Counted from the first letter of the stretch, positions 36,819 through 47,175 are shown. The stretch: 64,000 nt of DNA from Actinobacillus sp. GY-402 (GCF_014843355.1 NZ_CP062137.1:1922001-1986000), one strand, 5' to 3'. The notes: a model not told the origin generated them from the letters alone. Made by a program: numbers and translations.

Positions 36819-36916
36819 GATATTTCCTTTCTGCTGATTTGCCTGTCTACGATTTTACACGTTGAACGGATAAAAAAACAATGAAAAACGACCGCACTTT
36901 TCTCTCTTAACACAAT

Positions 36917-37678
36917 TCAGGCGGAAGCCAAACGGCGCGCCGCTTCGATCACCACAGAAACCGCTTTTTCTTCCGTGCTTTTTATGGTCGTCTCGTTCGG
37001 GATTTCCTGTTGGGTACGGTTTACAATCACGCCCGCCACCATGCCGGCTTTTAGCCCCAACGCCGCGCACATGGTCAATAAGGTGGCGGATTCCATTTCA
37101 TAGTTCATTACGTTTAAATCCTGCCATTGTTTCAAGGTGCCTTGGAACGCCGGATAAACTTTGCCGCTGAAGGTATCGTAACGTTCCTGTCCCGGATAAA
37201 AAGTATCCGACGACGCGGTAATCCCGACATAAGGCGTAACGCCCTGTGCCACCGCGGCATTATACAGCGCGTTGGTACAGGCGAAATCCGCTACCGCCGG
37301 ATATTCCAACGGCGCAAAATGACGGCTCGCGCCGTCTAAACGCACGGCGCCCGTCGTTACCAATACATCGCCCACGTTAATGTACGGCTGAATCGCGCCG
37401 GTGGTCCCGACACGCAGGAAGGTTCTGACACCCAGTTGCGCCAATTCTTCCACGCAAATGGAAACCGAGGGTCCGCCGATTCCCGTTGAACATACCACCA
37501 CGGGTTCGTTTCCAAGATAACCCAGCCACGAGGTAAATTCTCGGGTCGAGGCAAGAAATTCCGGTTTATCCATTCGCCGTGCAATACGTTCGCTGCGCGC
37601 CGGATCGCCCGGTACGACGGCGATTTTAGCGCCCTTCAACATGGCTTTGGTTAAGCCTAAATGAAATACTTCCGACAT
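36917..37678 (-). CDS. udp: Uridine phosphorylase
   Basis: 253 aa, the E. coli Udp length. It carries [11 protein letters not shown] (phosphate site), [20 protein letters not shown], and [19 protein letters not shown]. It phosphorolyses uridine to uracil and ribose 1-phosphate. AAAGGAGAATCT precedes the ATG. It appears monocistronic; cdd, which feeds it by deaminating cytidine, is close by. Confidence 0.96.
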   Translation of the reverse strand: MSEVFHLGLTKAMLKGAKIAVVPGDPARSERIARRMDKPEFLASTREFTSWLGYLGNEPVVVCSTGIGGPSVSICVEELAQLGVRTFLRVGTTGAIQPYINVGDVLVTTGAVRLDGASRHFAPLEYPAVADFACTNALYNAAVAQGVTPYVGITASSDTFYPGQERYDTFSGKVYPAFQGTLKQWQDLNVMNYEMESATLLTMCAALGLKAGMVAGVIVNRTQQEIPNETTIKSTEEKAVSVVIEAARRLASA

Positions 37679-37759
37679 AGATTCTCCTTTTTATCAGTCA
37701 CGCCGATAATTATCAGTTTACCCCCGCAATATCCGTCGTGCAACTCGCAATGCCCGAAA

Positions 37760-37792
37760 TAAAAAAGTGCGGTAAAATCGCCCGCACTTTTA
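37760..37792 (-). terminator. Mixed-USS terminator after the DUF4198 gene
   Basis: AAAAGTGCGG and CCGCACTTTT form a stem around TAAAATCGC. The left arm is the canonical USS, the right the G-variant (GCCCGCACTT). Confidence 0.7.
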
Positions 37793-37811
37793 GGATTCGT
37801 ACCGCCTAACT

Positions 37812-38576
37812 TTATTTCACGGCGAAACTGAGCGTAAATTCATGTACTTCTTTATCGCACACTTTCGGATCTTTACTTTGCACTTCCACCTCGGAAGCCA
37901 AATACCAAGGGCCGGAAGTCAAGGCTTTAAAGCTGAATTCGCCTTTGTCGTCCGTGGTGGCGGAGAAGGCGTGAATTTCCAAGTCATCGGTGTCAAAGCC
38001 CGCCGGTGCACCTACCACTTTTACGCCTTCCACCGGTTTACCGTTGTGAGTGACTTTGAATTTCGCCGTTTCATTGGCTTTCAACCCGTTCAACGGCGCC
38101 AACGGCGTGATTTCATAACCCTGAGCGAGCGGTTGAGTGGAAAACGCTGCGTCATCGTCAATCACCACAAAACTTTTGCCCTGCATGGTGTACAATCCGC
38201 ATTCTTTTGCCTGCGCGACGTCTCGGCGGGTTTTGCCCATCTCCCATTCGCCGTTGGTTTTTTCCGTCCAATAGGTCGGTTTGTAATTCGCCACCAGAAT
38301 ATGCGTGCCTTTGCCCAATTTGGCCGTGTGTTTATAGTGGTAATTTTCCCCGCTTTGAGTTAACACGACGGTGCCGTCCCGGCTCACCACTTTCAACGGT
38401 TCAAATAAAGACAGACGTTTTGCCGGAATTTTTTCCGGATGCGGGAAATCGTGTCCGTACAGAATATCCGCTTCAAAGACCTCTTTATTTTCACCTAACG
38501 TCCATAAACTGTGCGCCGAAGCCGTTGTCGCCGCGCCGAGCAATAACGATGTTAATAACAAATTGAATTTTCTCAT
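37812..38576 (-). CDS. Iron-regulated DUF4198 periplasmic protein
   Basis: 254 aa from MRKFNLLLTSLLLGAATTAS, a signal peptide ending at SAHS with CAAGGAGAAAAT in front. The mature protein starts with HSLWTLGENKEVFEADILYG and has the beta-rich DUF4198 fold, including an Ig-like module (KVTHNGKPVEGVKVVG). Members occur near metal or TonB-linked transport genes and are assumed periplasmic; a metal-uptake role is inference. A near-consensus Fur box overlaps its promoter. Confidence 0.8.
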   Translation of the reverse strand: MRKFNLLLTSLLLGAATTASAHSLWTLGENKEVFEADILYGHDFPHPEKIPAKRLSLFEPLKVVSRDGTVVLTQSGENYHYKHTAKLGKGTHILVANYKPTYWTEKTNGEWEMGKTRRDVAQAKECGLYTMQGKSFVVIDDDAAFSTQPLAQGYEITPLAPLNGLKANETAKFKVTHNGKPVEGVKVVGAPAGFDTDDLEIHAFSATTDDKGEFSFKALTSGPWYLASEVEVQSKDPKVCDKEVHEFTLSFAVK

Positions 38577-38629
38577 ATTTTCTCCTTGATGGATTGAACA
38601 AGTAACATCGTGATGGATATTGACATAAA

Positions 38630-38644
38630 TGAGAATTATTATCA
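38630..38644 (-). promoter_or_regulatory. Fur box upstream of the DUF4198 gene
   Basis: On minus, TGATAATAATTCTCA matches the 7-1-7 Fur consensus TGATAATNATTATCA at all but one specified base. It overlaps a possible promoter TTGATA-N17-CAATAT, so iron-loaded Fur should repress. It lies about 55 bases before the start codon. Confidence 0.75.
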
Positions 38645-38765
38645 ATAAATATATTTAGTATAATTTAATCTGTAACTAGGGTTGAATATTTTCGAGGTTT
38701 TTATATTGCACGCATAAATGCCACCGCCCACGCCCGTAGCGAAAGATTAGTGTTAGTCCCCTACA

Positions 38766-38837
38766 ATAGCGCGCGTCTCCCGACGCGTGCTTGAGTTTAA
38801 AAGATGAAAAAGGCACGCGTCAGGAGACGCGCGCCAT
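38766..38837. repeat. REP-type palindrome, copy 1
   Basis: Arms of 22 bases, GCGCGCGTCTCCCGACGCGT plus GC (38769-38790) and its complement with one change (38813-38834), separated by an AT-rich loop (TTGAGTTTAAAAGATG). Further copies lie at 40019-40150, 40925-40996 and 43098-43119, around a RAYT transposase gene. Confidence 0.85.
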
Positions 38838-38899
38838 CGGGATATTACTTAAGTTAATTAAAAATACGTGCTTTTCAGTCGGAACCACTTTAGACCACT

Positions 38900-38933
38900 A
38901 AAAAAACCTCTGTTTATAACCAAACACAGAGAA
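38900..38933 (-). terminator. Terminator after cdd
   Basis: On minus, CTCTGTGTTT-GGTTAT-AAACAGAGG is followed by TTTTTTT, about 85 bases after the cdd stop. Confidence 0.75.
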
Positions 38934-39017
38934 AATCCACCGCACTTTTCAGACAAAAAAGGAAAAAGTCGGTTTTCTTTTTATCTGTTTATTTTGAAAA
39001 CTTAGGTGGTGCGCCCG

Positions 39018-39908
39018 CTATAGTGCAAAATATTCGATTTCCAATCCCAAATAACGGTGCGCAAGCTGTTCCGTAATACTTCGATGACTTAAACCGCCTT
39101 GGCGTTCCGCCATAATAATCCGACTGACGGGCAAGTCGGACAAACCGCTTAAACGCCGGTAATTCAACGCGCATTGTAACGGCAGAAAACTGGGATTAAA
39201 TGCCGCATTTTCCGCATAACGCCCCGCTATGATCTGCTTACCCACTTGCAATGCGACGCCACTCAAGGCCCGGCTGTACGGCGCGTACGCCTGTCCCGCG
39301 GCGTCCGCTGCCGCCTGAACCAGCGGATCGGCATGAGTGAAACCGAAGGAATGCGGTTGCGGATCAAACAAGACGCGGCTGATATTCAAATCTTTCGGAC
39401 CAAAGGCATCGGGCAAATAGCTGTGCAGGCTATTGTTCCGACTGTGAGGCAAATGAATCTGCAACCGATCGGCACTATTCAATTCATTCATAAACTGGCG
39501 ACAATGACCGCAAGGCGTGTAATTCACCACCATATCCGTCAGCGCAGGTTCTCCCGCCAACCAGGCATGGCTGACGGCACTCTGTTCCGCATGAACCGTT
39601 TGTTGTATGGCATCGCCTGAAAATTCCTGATTCGCCCCGAAATAGAATGCGCCGGATTGCCCAATAGCCACCGCCCCCACATTAAAATGTGAAACGGGCG
39701 CCAACGCATAACAGGCGGCAACGGGCAAACAACGTAACGCCAGCTCTACCGACGTAAGATTGAAATCATCGCCGCATCGGCGAACCCAATCCTGAGAAAG
39801 TCGGGCTTCTCCGCCCTGCGCGAGAATCTGCCACACAACCCGCTTCAACACTTCATCTTGCGATTCGTTGATTAATTTATCCAGTCTTCCATCGATATGA
39901 TCATCCAT
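39018..39908 (-). CDS. cdd: Cytidine deaminase
   Basis: 296 aa, the long dimeric E. coli-type enzyme with an active N-terminal and a degenerate C-terminal domain. The catalytic Glu is in VHAEQS (HAE 106-108), and zinc is bound by H106, C133 and C136 (TPCGHCRQF). It deaminates cytidine and deoxycytidine. AAGGAGGCTAAG precedes the ATG. A CRP-like site lies upstream, in keeping with CRP control of cdd in E. coli. Confidence 0.95.
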   Translation of the reverse strand: MDDHIDGRLDKLINESQDEVLKRVVWQILAQGGEARLSQDWVRRCGDDFNLTSVELALRCLPVAACYALAPVSHFNVGAVAIGQSGAFYFGANQEFSGDAIQQTVHAEQSAVSHAWLAGEPALTDMVVNYTPCGHCRQFMNELNSADRLQIHLPHSRNNSLHSYLPDAFGPKDLNISRVLFDPQPHSFGFTHADPLVQAAADAAGQAYAPYSRALSGVALQVGKQIIAGRYAENAAFNPSFLPLQCALNYRRLSGLSDLPVSRIIMAERQGGLSHRSITEQLAHRYLGLEIEYFAL

Positions 39909-39956
39909 CTTAGCCTCCTTAATTTTTTTATTATAGAAAATTCACCGCCGACTCTC

Positions 39957-39972
39957 CGTGATCAAGATCGGA
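39957..39972. promoter_or_regulatory. CRP-like site upstream of cdd
   Basis: CGTGATCAAGATCGGA, about 50 bases before cdd, matches the CRP pattern TGTGA-N6-TCACA at most positions. It shares a 13-base core (GTGATCAAGATCG) with the site upstream of ltnD at 15094-15109. Confidence 0.45.
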
Positions 39973-40018
39973 TTTATCAAAACTATTAAAAAAACGACCG
40001 CACTTTTGGGTTTACGCT

Positions 40019-40150
40019 ACGATAGCGCGCGTCTCCCGACGCGTGCTTAGTTTTAAGAGATGGAAAAGGCGCCTACGATAGCGCGCGTCTCCCGACGCGT
40101 GCTTAATTTTAAGAGATGGAAAAGGCACGCGCCGAGAGACGCGGGCCATA
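40019..40150. repeat. REP-type palindromes, tandem copies 2 and 3
   Basis: A left arm and loop (40025 to ~40070) is cut short and followed at once by a complete copy. That copy has a left arm at 40081-40102, loop TTAATTTTAAGAGATGG, and right arm at 40125-40146 with a few substitutions. The loop and arm sequences match copy 1. The cluster ends about 20 bases from the 3' end of the RAYT gene. Confidence 0.85.
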
Positions 40151-40171
40151 TTTTTATGCCGCACAAGAAAA

Positions 40172-40721
40172 TTACACTAAATAATCAATCTCCAAAGCAA
40201 AATCCACTTCTGCATAATTTCTTGCGCTACTATATTTCCATCCTTCAGATTCCATAACAAAACCGCTCGCCACTGGATTTTGATGAATATATTCCAATTT
40301 CTGCTCAAAAAAACTCATCTGAATGAATTTCAATCGGGTGATTGCTATGTTGCCAAAATTGATAATGTTTTACATTGGAACAATGTTCCCCAGCTCTTTT
40401 AAACATCCACAGTAACCAACTTTTACGGCTTTCTTGAATATTATTCCGAATACAATCTAACATTCTTCTTGCTGTAAATTTCTTAAAGTCTCTTAACAAT
40501 GCTGATGGATTGCTATTTTCTGCACTGAATAATAAATGTACATGGCTAGGCATAATGCAATAACCATAAATTTTCATACCTTTATGTTTTCGAAAAAAAT
40601 CCAGTGCATTGATCATTTCGATAAAATAATCATCTCGAATAAATACATCAATCCAATATACTGTTGAAAAACTCACAAAATAAACACCATCCGGGTTACA
40701 AAACTTATATTTTCTACTCAT
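40172..40721 (-). pseudogene. RAYT (REP-associated tyrosine transposase), frameshifted
   Basis: Y1/HUH transposase of the TnpA-REP group. The start is MSRKYKFCNPDGVYFVSFST, with GGAGAGAAT before it; a start at 40799 is unlikely. The HUH motif is in YGYCIMPSHVHLLFS, and a later region FKKFTARRMLDCI is family-like. The frame stops at 40305 after DEFF, but skipping one base in a seven-A run (40307-40313; T7 on minus) restores FEQKLEYIHQNPVASGF...WKYSSARNY, the usual RAYT C-terminus, to a stop at 40172. It is either a pseudogene, a slippage-expressed gene or a sequence error. REP palindromes flank it on both sides. Confidence 0.85.
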
Positions 40722-41021
40722 ATTCTCTCCTATACCAACAAGAATACTGCAGAAAAAATCTAATAGTAAAATCTTGAGCAAGATTGGAACAGAGATCACA
40801 AAATTAAATAAATTTGTATATATAAAGGATAGTTAGATTTAAGAAATCTGATGATAACTAATAAAAAACCAAGCAATAACTAATTAAAGAAACTAAATAA
40901 TAGCCAATTAAAGGAACTAAGTGATAGCGCGCGTCTCCCGACGCGTGCTTAGTTTTAAGAGATAAAAAAGGCACGCGTCGGGAGACGCGCGCCATCGGGG
41001 GTACCATCAGGGTTGAACATG
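40722..41021. other. Region between the OLD-like gene and RAYT gene
   Basis: 300 bases without a gene. It contains one complete REP palindrome (40925-40996) and short tandem-like AT-rich units (AACTAATTAAAGAAACTAA, AGCCAATTAAAGGAACTAA) at about 40860-40920. No promoter was recognised. Confidence 0.5.
40925..40996. repeat. REP-type palindrome, copy 4 (perfect)
   Basis: Arms 40927-40948 and 40971-40992 are perfect 22-base complements with loop TTAGTTTTAAGAGATAAAAA. It lies between the RAYT gene and the stop of the OLD-like gene and could act as a terminator or mRNA-end stabiliser. Confidence 0.9.
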
Positions 41022-42947
41022 CTATTCGTTGTCCCTTTTAAACCATATTTTTATTTCTTGAATCCAGTTTGGAATCGAATAGCTAGATTCTTTCATCAAC
41101 TCGACATATTTTAATGCAAAAAGAATCTTATTCTCCCCATTATTATCATCCAAAAATTCCTTTAATATATCTTTTTCACTAGGTCTTAGATCTAGTCCAT
41201 AAAAAGACACCTGACTTTCATTTATATCGATGTCTTTTGTAATCTTCTCTAATGTAGGATAATTATTAGTAAATGTTAATAAAGTATTTATAAATAATTT
41301 ACCATTTAGACAGTCTTCTATTTCTGTTTCTGGTGATTTGGGATTAGCGCTAATACTTACAAGCTTAGTATCATTATTACTATTCACAATTCTTCTACAT
41401 CTAAAATTATTATCTTCTATAGCATCGTAGTTTATAAATTCAGAATCAGTATCTGATATAAGTAAAATCCTCCCCCATTCAGGGTTATCTTTTTTGCCTA
41501 TATTTTCTTTTATATCTTCATATGGTGTGATCAAATTTCTATATAGCTCTTTAATTTTTTTTGCTCCACCAACTGGAATAATTCTCAAATTATTATTCTT
41601 TACTTCATCCTCAAAATACTTTTCAAAGTATATTTTTTCGGATGTACCCTCACAAATTAACCAGTTATAAGGATTGTCAGACATAATACTTGTAATAATC
41701 GATTGTGATAAATCAGTAATACTTTTTAACTTAATATGGTATGGTTGTTTTCCTTGAGATGCTCTTATTTTACCTACGATTTGCTCTCGATAATTAGTTA
41801 AATCCATAAGATCAAATAGGTGAGTATATTTGCTTGGTTCTTTTGAAATTACACAAATATTTGCTTTATTTAAAATTGGTAAAAATCCATACCAATGAGA
41901 AGAAAATAAAACTTGTCGACAATCATTGCATATTTCAAAAAGTGAATTAAATTGTTCAAAGCAAGCTGAAATATGCAAAGATGATTCTGGTTCATCAATA
42001 GCAATTATTAAATTTTTACCATCTTTTCTATGGTTTTTTAAAAGGCTATGAGCCACATCAATTATCGCTCTTTGTTTCTCTCCTGAACTCAAAGAGCTTA
42101 TTTCTATATAATGATCACCACGTTTTTTATTTAATTTTCTAATATTAAAAAATGCCTTTATTATTAAATCATTAATATTACTTCTTCTTATATTTTGCTG
42201 TCTATCTGTTGAGGTTCTATATGCATATCCAGGTAACTCACTTTCTAATTGAGTGATAAATTCATTTAATTTAGCATTAATCGTATCTACACTTCCCTCT
42301 GTGACTCGGTCATTTAATATATTATTTAATGATTCTCCCATCAAAACCTGTATTTGTTCAGTTTCTAGTCGAGTAAACAATTCAGAATCAATATCCTTTG
42401 GTATATAAACATAATCAATCTTACCCTTAATATAATTTAATACCTTTTTTAAATCATTTGTATTTATTTTAAATATACTTTCTAAAATAGATAAATTTGG
42501 TTCCAAATTAAAATCAATACCAATCGGAAATAAATAATATTCATCATTAAAATTTTTATTAATTATAGTGTGAAAACTAATAAAGGTATCCTTTATTGTT
42601 CTATCTGCACTACCTATATTAATATCAGACTCCTTTAAATTTCTAAACTTCGCATCAATATTAGAAATAACAGGACTTAACTCTTCATTTTCTTTACGCA
42701 CCTCATCTTTTTTTAAAGCGAAAACAGGGACAATATAAGGCTTAGAACTTGCAACCCCTGACTTTTTAGTTGAATTATTGAAATTCCATTTTCTATTATT
42801 AAAGAAACAATCTAAAGCTTCCAAAATTGAACTTTTTCCGATCCCATTATCACCTAAAAAGCCATTAAAATTATGCATACTAGAAACAGGGATGAAATGA
42901 ATACCTTGATATGTTTTAAAATTTCTAATAAATAATCCAACTATCAT
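41022..42947 (-). CDS. OLD-like ATPase with C-terminal TOPRIM domain, candidate defence nuclease
   Basis: 641 aa. An SMC/ABC-type ATPase head has Walker A GDNGIGKSS (32-40), signature LSSGEKQR (286-293), Walker B LIIAIDEPES (313-322) and a switch His in SSHW. It is followed by a TOPRIM-like region with WLICEGTSEKIY (Glu 433) and ILLISDTDSE (D499, D501). This matches the OLD family (Overcoming Lysogenization Defect) in architecture and size; some act in anti-phage defence alone or with a helicase, which is absent here. The gene is strongly AT-rich and has no USS core. ATAAGGAAATTAT precedes the ATG. REP palindromes lie at both ends, indicating acquired DNA. Confidence 0.75.
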   Translation of the reverse strand: MIVGLFIRNFKTYQGIHFIPVSSMHNFNGFLGDNGIGKSSILEALDCFFNNRKWNFNNSTKKSGVASSKPYIVPVFALKKDEVRKENEELSPVISNIDAKFRNLKESDINIGSADRTIKDTFISFHTIINKNFNDEYYLFPIGIDFNLEPNLSILESIFKINTNDLKKVLNYIKGKIDYVYIPKDIDSELFTRLETEQIQVLMGESLNNILNDRVTEGSVDTINAKLNEFITQLESELPGYAYRTSTDRQQNIRRSNINDLIIKAFFNIRKLNKKRGDHYIEISSLSSGEKQRAIIDVAHSLLKNHRKDGKNLIIAIDEPESSLHISACFEQFNSLFEICNDCRQVLFSSHWYGFLPILNKANICVISKEPSKYTHLFDLMDLTNYREQIVGKIRASQGKQPYHIKLKSITDLSQSIITSIMSDNPYNWLICEGTSEKIYFEKYFEDEVKNNNLRIIPVGGAKKIKELYRNLITPYEDIKENIGKKDNPEWGRILLISDTDSEFINYDAIEDNNFRCRRIVNSNNDTKLVSISANPKSPETEIEDCLNGKLFINTLLTFTNNYPTLEKITKDIDINESQVSFYGLDLRPSEKDILKEFLDDNNGENKILFALKYVELMKESSYSIPNWIQEIKIWFKRDNE

Positions 42948-43097
42948 ATAATTTCCTTATCTTAAAATTTAACAAAATGTTTGTTTATTGTATTATTTCA
43001 CTAAACTATAATCCGTGACCAATCTCACAATCCTTTTCACTTCTTAAAAAACTCTCAAATTTTTAACCGTTCTTTCCTATAACAAGGCATAAAAAAA

Positions 43098-43175
43098 GCA
43101 CGCGTCGGGAGACGCGCGCCATCTTTAGCACTTTTCTCCTACAAAACCATAAAAAAGCACGCATCAAAAATGCAT
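43098..43175. repeat. REP half-element, copy 5, plus decayed arm
   Basis: A single right arm (43098-43119) identical to that of copy 4, preceded by an A run, and a degenerate relative (AAAAAAGCACGCATC) near 43150. It lies between the OLD-like gene start and purL's stop. Confidence 0.75.
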
Positions 43176-43205
43176 ACCTTCTTAATTATTAAACAAAATG
43201 CTTAT

Positions 43206-46200
43206 TTAAAAAACCACCCTCGCATTTCTAAACAACCGCATCCATGCACCGTCTTCATTCCAGTCTTCCGGGTGCCATGAGTTGCTGACGGTGCGGAAGA
43301 CGCGTTCCGGGTGCGGCATCATGATGGCGACGCGGCCGTTGGCGTTGCTGAGAGCGGTGATGCCGTCCACGGAGCCGTTCGGGTTGGCCGGATAGATTTC
43401 CGTCGGCTGAATGTTGTTGTCCACAAACTGCGCCACGATTAAACCCTGATCCCGTAAGCCTTGCAGTTGTCCTTCATGTTTGAATTCGACCCGTCCTTCA
43501 CCGTGGGAAACGGCGATCGGCATGTGAGAACCCGCCATGCCTTGGAACCAAACGGAATGGCTTTCGTTAATGCGGACTAATGCTGCGCGCGCCTCAAAAC
43601 GTTCGGAGGTGTTGCGTACGAAACGCGGCCAGTTTTCCGTGCCCGGGATAATTTCCGCCAGATTGGATAACATTTGGCAGCCGTTACAAATCCCGATAGC
43701 GAGGGTATCTTCGCGGTTGAAAAAGGTCTCGAATTGATCGCGAAGTGCGGTGTTAAATAACACGGATTTTGCCCAGCCGCCGCCGGCACCCAATACGTCG
43801 CCGTAAGAGAAGCCGCCGCAAGCCACTAACGCGTTAAAATCTTTTAAGTTCCGGCGCGCCGCGTGCAAATCGCTCATATGTACGTCCACCGCTTCGAAGC
43901 CGGCACGATCAAAGGCCGCCGCCATTTCTACATGGCTGTTCACGCCCTGTTCGCGCAGCACGGCAATACGCGGCTTGACACCTTTGGCAATGTAAGGAGC
44001 GGCAATGTCTTCGTTAATATCGTAAGTTAAATGCGCGCTGAAACCTTTGTCGTCAGCGTTTTTCTTGGCTTCGAATTCTTGATCGGCGCATACCGGATTG
44101 TCGCGCAGACGTTGCATTTGATGGGTCAATTCCGCCCAGATTCCGCGTAATTCGGAACGTTTCTCGGCGAGCAACACTTTAGTGCCGCGCACGATTTCAA
44201 ATTCGTCGTTATTGTTAACCGTACCGATTTCTTTGGTTAAGTGAATTAATCCGTGTCGGCTTAATACCTCGCGCACCGCGTTCACATCGTTTTCTTTCAC
44301 CTGAATCACGGCGCCCAACTCTTCGTTAAACAACACCGCTAAGTCGTTATCGCCCAAAGCGCTGATATCCACGGATACGCCGCAGTGACCGGCGAACGCC
44401 ATTTCCGCCAAAGTAGTGATTAAACCGCCGTCGGAACGGTCGTGATACGCCAATAATTTTTCCTGCTGCACCAAAGTTTGCATGGCGTCAAAGAAGCCTT
44501 TCAAGGTTGCCGGATTTTCCACATCCGCCGGTTTGTCGCCTAATTGTTTATAAACCTGCGCAAGTGCGGTCGCGCCCAGACGATTTTTTCCTTCGCCCAA
44601 ATCAATCAGCAATAAACGGCTGTAGCCTTTGTCGGTGCGCAGTTGCGGGGTGACGGTTTTGCGCACGTCTTCCACCCGCGCAAAGGCGGAAATCACTAAT
44701 GATAACGGTGCGGTCACGGTTTTTTGTTCGCCGTTTTCATTCCAGGTGGTTTTCATCGACATGGAATCTTTTCCCACCGGAACGGTTAAGCCCAAGGCCG
44801 GACAAAGTTCTTCGCCCACGGCTTTTACCGCTTCGTAAAGTCCGGCGTCTTCGCCTTGATGGCCCGCCGCCGACATCCAGTTGGCGGACAATTTAATCCG
44901 TTTAATGTCGCCGATATTGGCGGCGGCGATATTGGTGACGGATTCCGCCACCGCCAAACGGGCGGAAGCGCCGAAATCCAACAACGCCGCCGGTGCACGT
45001 TCGCCCATAGACATGGCTTCGCCGTGATAGGTGTCCAACGCCGCAGTCGTCACCGCCACATCGGATACCGGAATCTGCCACGGTCCCACCATTTGATCGC
45101 GCGCCACCATGCCGGTCACGGAACGGTCGCCGATGGTGATCAGGAAGGTTTTTTCCGCTACCACAGGCAGCCGCAATACGCGGTGCAGCGCGTCTTTAAT
45201 GTCGATGTCGTCCTGAAAAACAGGCGGATTTTTGACCGCACTTGATCGCACATTGCGGGTCATTTTCGGAGTTTTACCCAGCAACACGCCCATCGGCAAA
45301 TCAATCGGATTATTGTCGAAATGATCGTCGTGTAAAGTTAAATGTTCTTCCGCGGTGGCTTCGCCGATGACGGCATAAGGCGCGCGTTCGCGACGGCACA
45401 GCTCTTCGAAAACCGCCAGATTTTCCGGCGCTACCGCCAGAACATAACGTTCCTGCGATTCGTTACACCAGATTTCCAACGGCGACATACCGCGTTCGTC
45501 GCTTAAAATTTTACGCAATTCGAATTTGCCGCCGCGCCCGCCGTCGTGCACCAGTTCCGGCATGGCGTTGGACAAACCGCCCGCGCCCACATCATGAATG
45601 AAGGCGATCGGGTTGTTTTCGCCCATTTGCCAGCAGCGGTCGATCACTTCCTGACAACGGCGTTCCATTTCCGGGTTATCGCGTTGCACGGAAGCAAAAT
45701 CCAAATCTTCTTTCGATTTTCCGGATGTCATGGAAGACGCCGCGCCGCCGCCCAAACCGATGTTCATCGCCGGGCCGCCCAATACGATTAATTTCGCGCC
45801 CACAGGAATTTCGCCTTTTTGGACGTGTTCCGCGCGGATATTGCCGATACCGCCCGCCAACATAATCGGTTTGTGATAACCGCGCACTTCTTCGCCGCCG
45901 AAGCTGTTCACTTTTTCTTCGTAAGTACGGAAATACCCCAACAATGCCGGACGCCCGAATTCGTTATTAAACGCCGCGCCGCCGAGCGGACCTTCAATCA
46001 TAATATCCAGCGCGGAAGCAATACGGCTCGGTTTCGAAAGTGGCGCTTCCCAAGGTTGTTCAAAGCCCGGAATCACCAGATTGGAAACGGAAAAACCCAC
46101 TAAACCCGCTTTCGGTTTCGCTCCGCGACCGGTGGCGCCTTCGTCGCGGATTTCCCCGCCGGAACCCGTTGCCGCGCCCGGGAACGGTGAAATGGCGGTC

Positions 46201-47096
46201 GGGTGATTATGAGTTTCCACTTTCATTAAAATATGGGCATCTTCATTGTGATAACGATATCGACCGTCCGCATCCGGGAAGAAACGCCCCACTTTAGAGC
46301 CTTCCATCACCGCCGCATTGTCTTTATAGGCGGACAACACGTAATCCGGCGTTTTCTCGAAGGTATTTTTGATCATCTTAAACAACGATTTTTCCTGTTT
46401 TTCACCGTCGATAACCCAGTCCGCATTAAAAATTTTATGCCGGCAATGCTCGGAATTAGCTTGAGCGAACATGTAAAGTTCGATGTCGTTCGGATTGCGT
46501 CCGAGTGCGGTGAAATTTTCCACCAAATAATCCATTTCGTCGTCCGCCAAGGCTAAACCCAGCTCCACGTTGGCCGTTTCCAACGCTTTGCGACCGCCAC
46601 CCAGCACGTCCACGGCGGTGAACGGTTTCGGTTCCTGCTGATCGAACAACTTCGCCGCATCTTCCGCACGGCGCACTACATTTTCCATCATGCGGTCGTG
46701 AATATGCGACGTCAGCTTCGCCTGCTCCTCTTCCGATAAAGCGCGGTCGAATTCAAAGTAAAATGCCAGACCGCGTTCCAAACGAAGCACTTTTTCCAAT
46801 CCGCAGTTATGCGCGATGTCGGTGGCTTTGGACGACCAAGATGAAATAGTGCCGATGCGCGGAATCACCACAAAACATTCGCCCTTCGGTTCATGCTGAG
46901 CAAGGGTCGGACCGTAATGTAACAATTCTTCTAATTCTTTGGTTTCGTCTGCGTCTAGCGCCGTTGCAAGGTTGGCAAAATGTAAGTATTCCGCATAGCA
47001 GGATTTCACCGGTAAATCCGCTTTTTGAAAGCGCGCGGCAAGTTGGCTTAAACGGAATTCGGACAAGGCTGGCGAGCCACGGAAAATTTGAAACAT
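43206..47096 (-). CDS. purL: Phosphoribosylformylglycinamidine synthase
   Basis: 1296 aa, the large single-chain gammaproteobacterial form. It converts FGAR and glutamine to FGAM in purine synthesis. The N-terminal PurS-like domain begins [16 protein letters not shown]; the synthetase core has [16 protein letters not shown] and [11 protein letters not shown]; the C-terminal glutaminase domain has the nucleophile Cys in [13 protein letters not shown] and the His in [11 protein letters not shown] PurR-type operator lies upstream. AAAGGATATTCCT precedes the ATG. Confidence 0.97.
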   Translation of the reverse strand: MFQIFRGSPALSEFRLSQLAARFQKADLPVKSCYAEYLHFANLATALDADETKELEELLHYGPTLAQHEPKGECFVVIPRIGTISSWSSKATDIAHNCGLEKVLRLERGLAFYFEFDRALSEEEQAKLTSHIHDRMMENVVRRAEDAAKLFDQQEPKPFTAVDVLGGGRKALETANVELGLALADDEMDYLVENFTALGRNPNDIELYMFAQANSEHCRHKIFNADWVIDGEKQEKSLFKMIKNTFEKTPDYVLSAYKDNAAVMEGSKVGRFFPDADGRYRYHNEDAHILMKVETHNHPTAISPFPGAATGSGGEIRDEGATGRGAKPKAGLVGFSVSNLVIPGFEQPWEAPLSKPSRIASALDIMIEGPLGGAAFNNEFGRPALLGYFRTYEEKVNSFGGEEVRGYHKPIMLAGGIGNIRAEHVQKGEIPVGAKLIVLGGPAMNIGLGGGAASSMTSGKSKEDLDFASVQRDNPEMERRCQEVIDRCWQMGENNPIAFIHDVGAGGLSNAMPELVHDGGRGGKFELRKILSDERGMSPLEIWCNESQERYVLAVAPENLAVFEELCRRERAPYAVIGEATAEEHLTLHDDHFDNNPIDLPMGVLLGKTPKMTRNVRSSAVKNPPVFQDDIDIKDALHRVLRLPVVAEKTFLITIGDRSVTGMVARDQMVGPWQIPVSDVAVTTAALDTYHGEAMSMGERAPAALLDFGASARLAVAESVTNIAAANIGDIKRIKLSANWMSAAGHQGEDAGLYEAVKAVGEELCPALGLTVPVGKDSMSMKTTWNENGEQKTVTAPLSLVISAFARVEDVRKTVTPQLRTDKGYSRLLLIDLGEGKNRLGATALAQVYKQLGDKPADVENPATLKGFFDAMQTLVQQEKLLAYHDRSDGGLITTLAEMAFAGHCGVSVDISALGDNDLAVLFNEELGAVIQVKENDVNAVREVLSRHGLIHLTKEIGTVNNNDEFEIVRGTKVLLAEKRSELRGIWAELTHQMQRLRDNPVCADQEFEAKKNADDKGFSAHLTYDINEDIAAPYIAKGVKPRIAVLREQGVNSHVEMAAAFDRAGFEAVDVHMSDLHAARRNLKDFNALVACGGFSYGDVLGAGGGWAKSVLFNTALRDQFETFFNREDTLAIGICNGCQMLSNLAEIIPGTENWPRFVRNTSERFEARAALVRINESHSVWFQGMAGSHMPIAVSHGEGRVEFKHEGQLQGLRDQGLIVAQFVDNNIQPTEIYPANPNGSVDGITALSNANGRVAIMMPHPERVFRTVSNSWHPEDWNEDGAWMRLFRNARVVF

Positions 47097-47175
47097 AGGA
47101 ATATCCTTTGTTAGTGAGAAACAGGGTAAAAATCGGGCTTATTATAAAGGAATTTAGCGGTAAAAGGAATGAAAA

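Larger units (their letters stand above)
38646..39017. other. Gene-free region upstream of the DUF4198 gene, with REP element and cdd terminator
   Basis: About 370 bases without a gene. It holds one REP-type palindrome (38766-38837) and the cdd terminator (38900-38933). The remainder has no recognised feature. Confidence 0.5.

Noticed and set aside
40060-40257. 65-aa plus-strand ORF beside the RAYT gene
   Set aside because: It runs through a REP palindrome and antisense to the RAYT 3' end; no support.
41022-42947. Retron or PARIS-type multi-gene defence system around the ATPase
   Set aside because: No reverse transcriptase, msr/msd-like RNA, separate TOPRIM partner or helicase gene adjoins it; the neighbours are a RAYT relic and purL.
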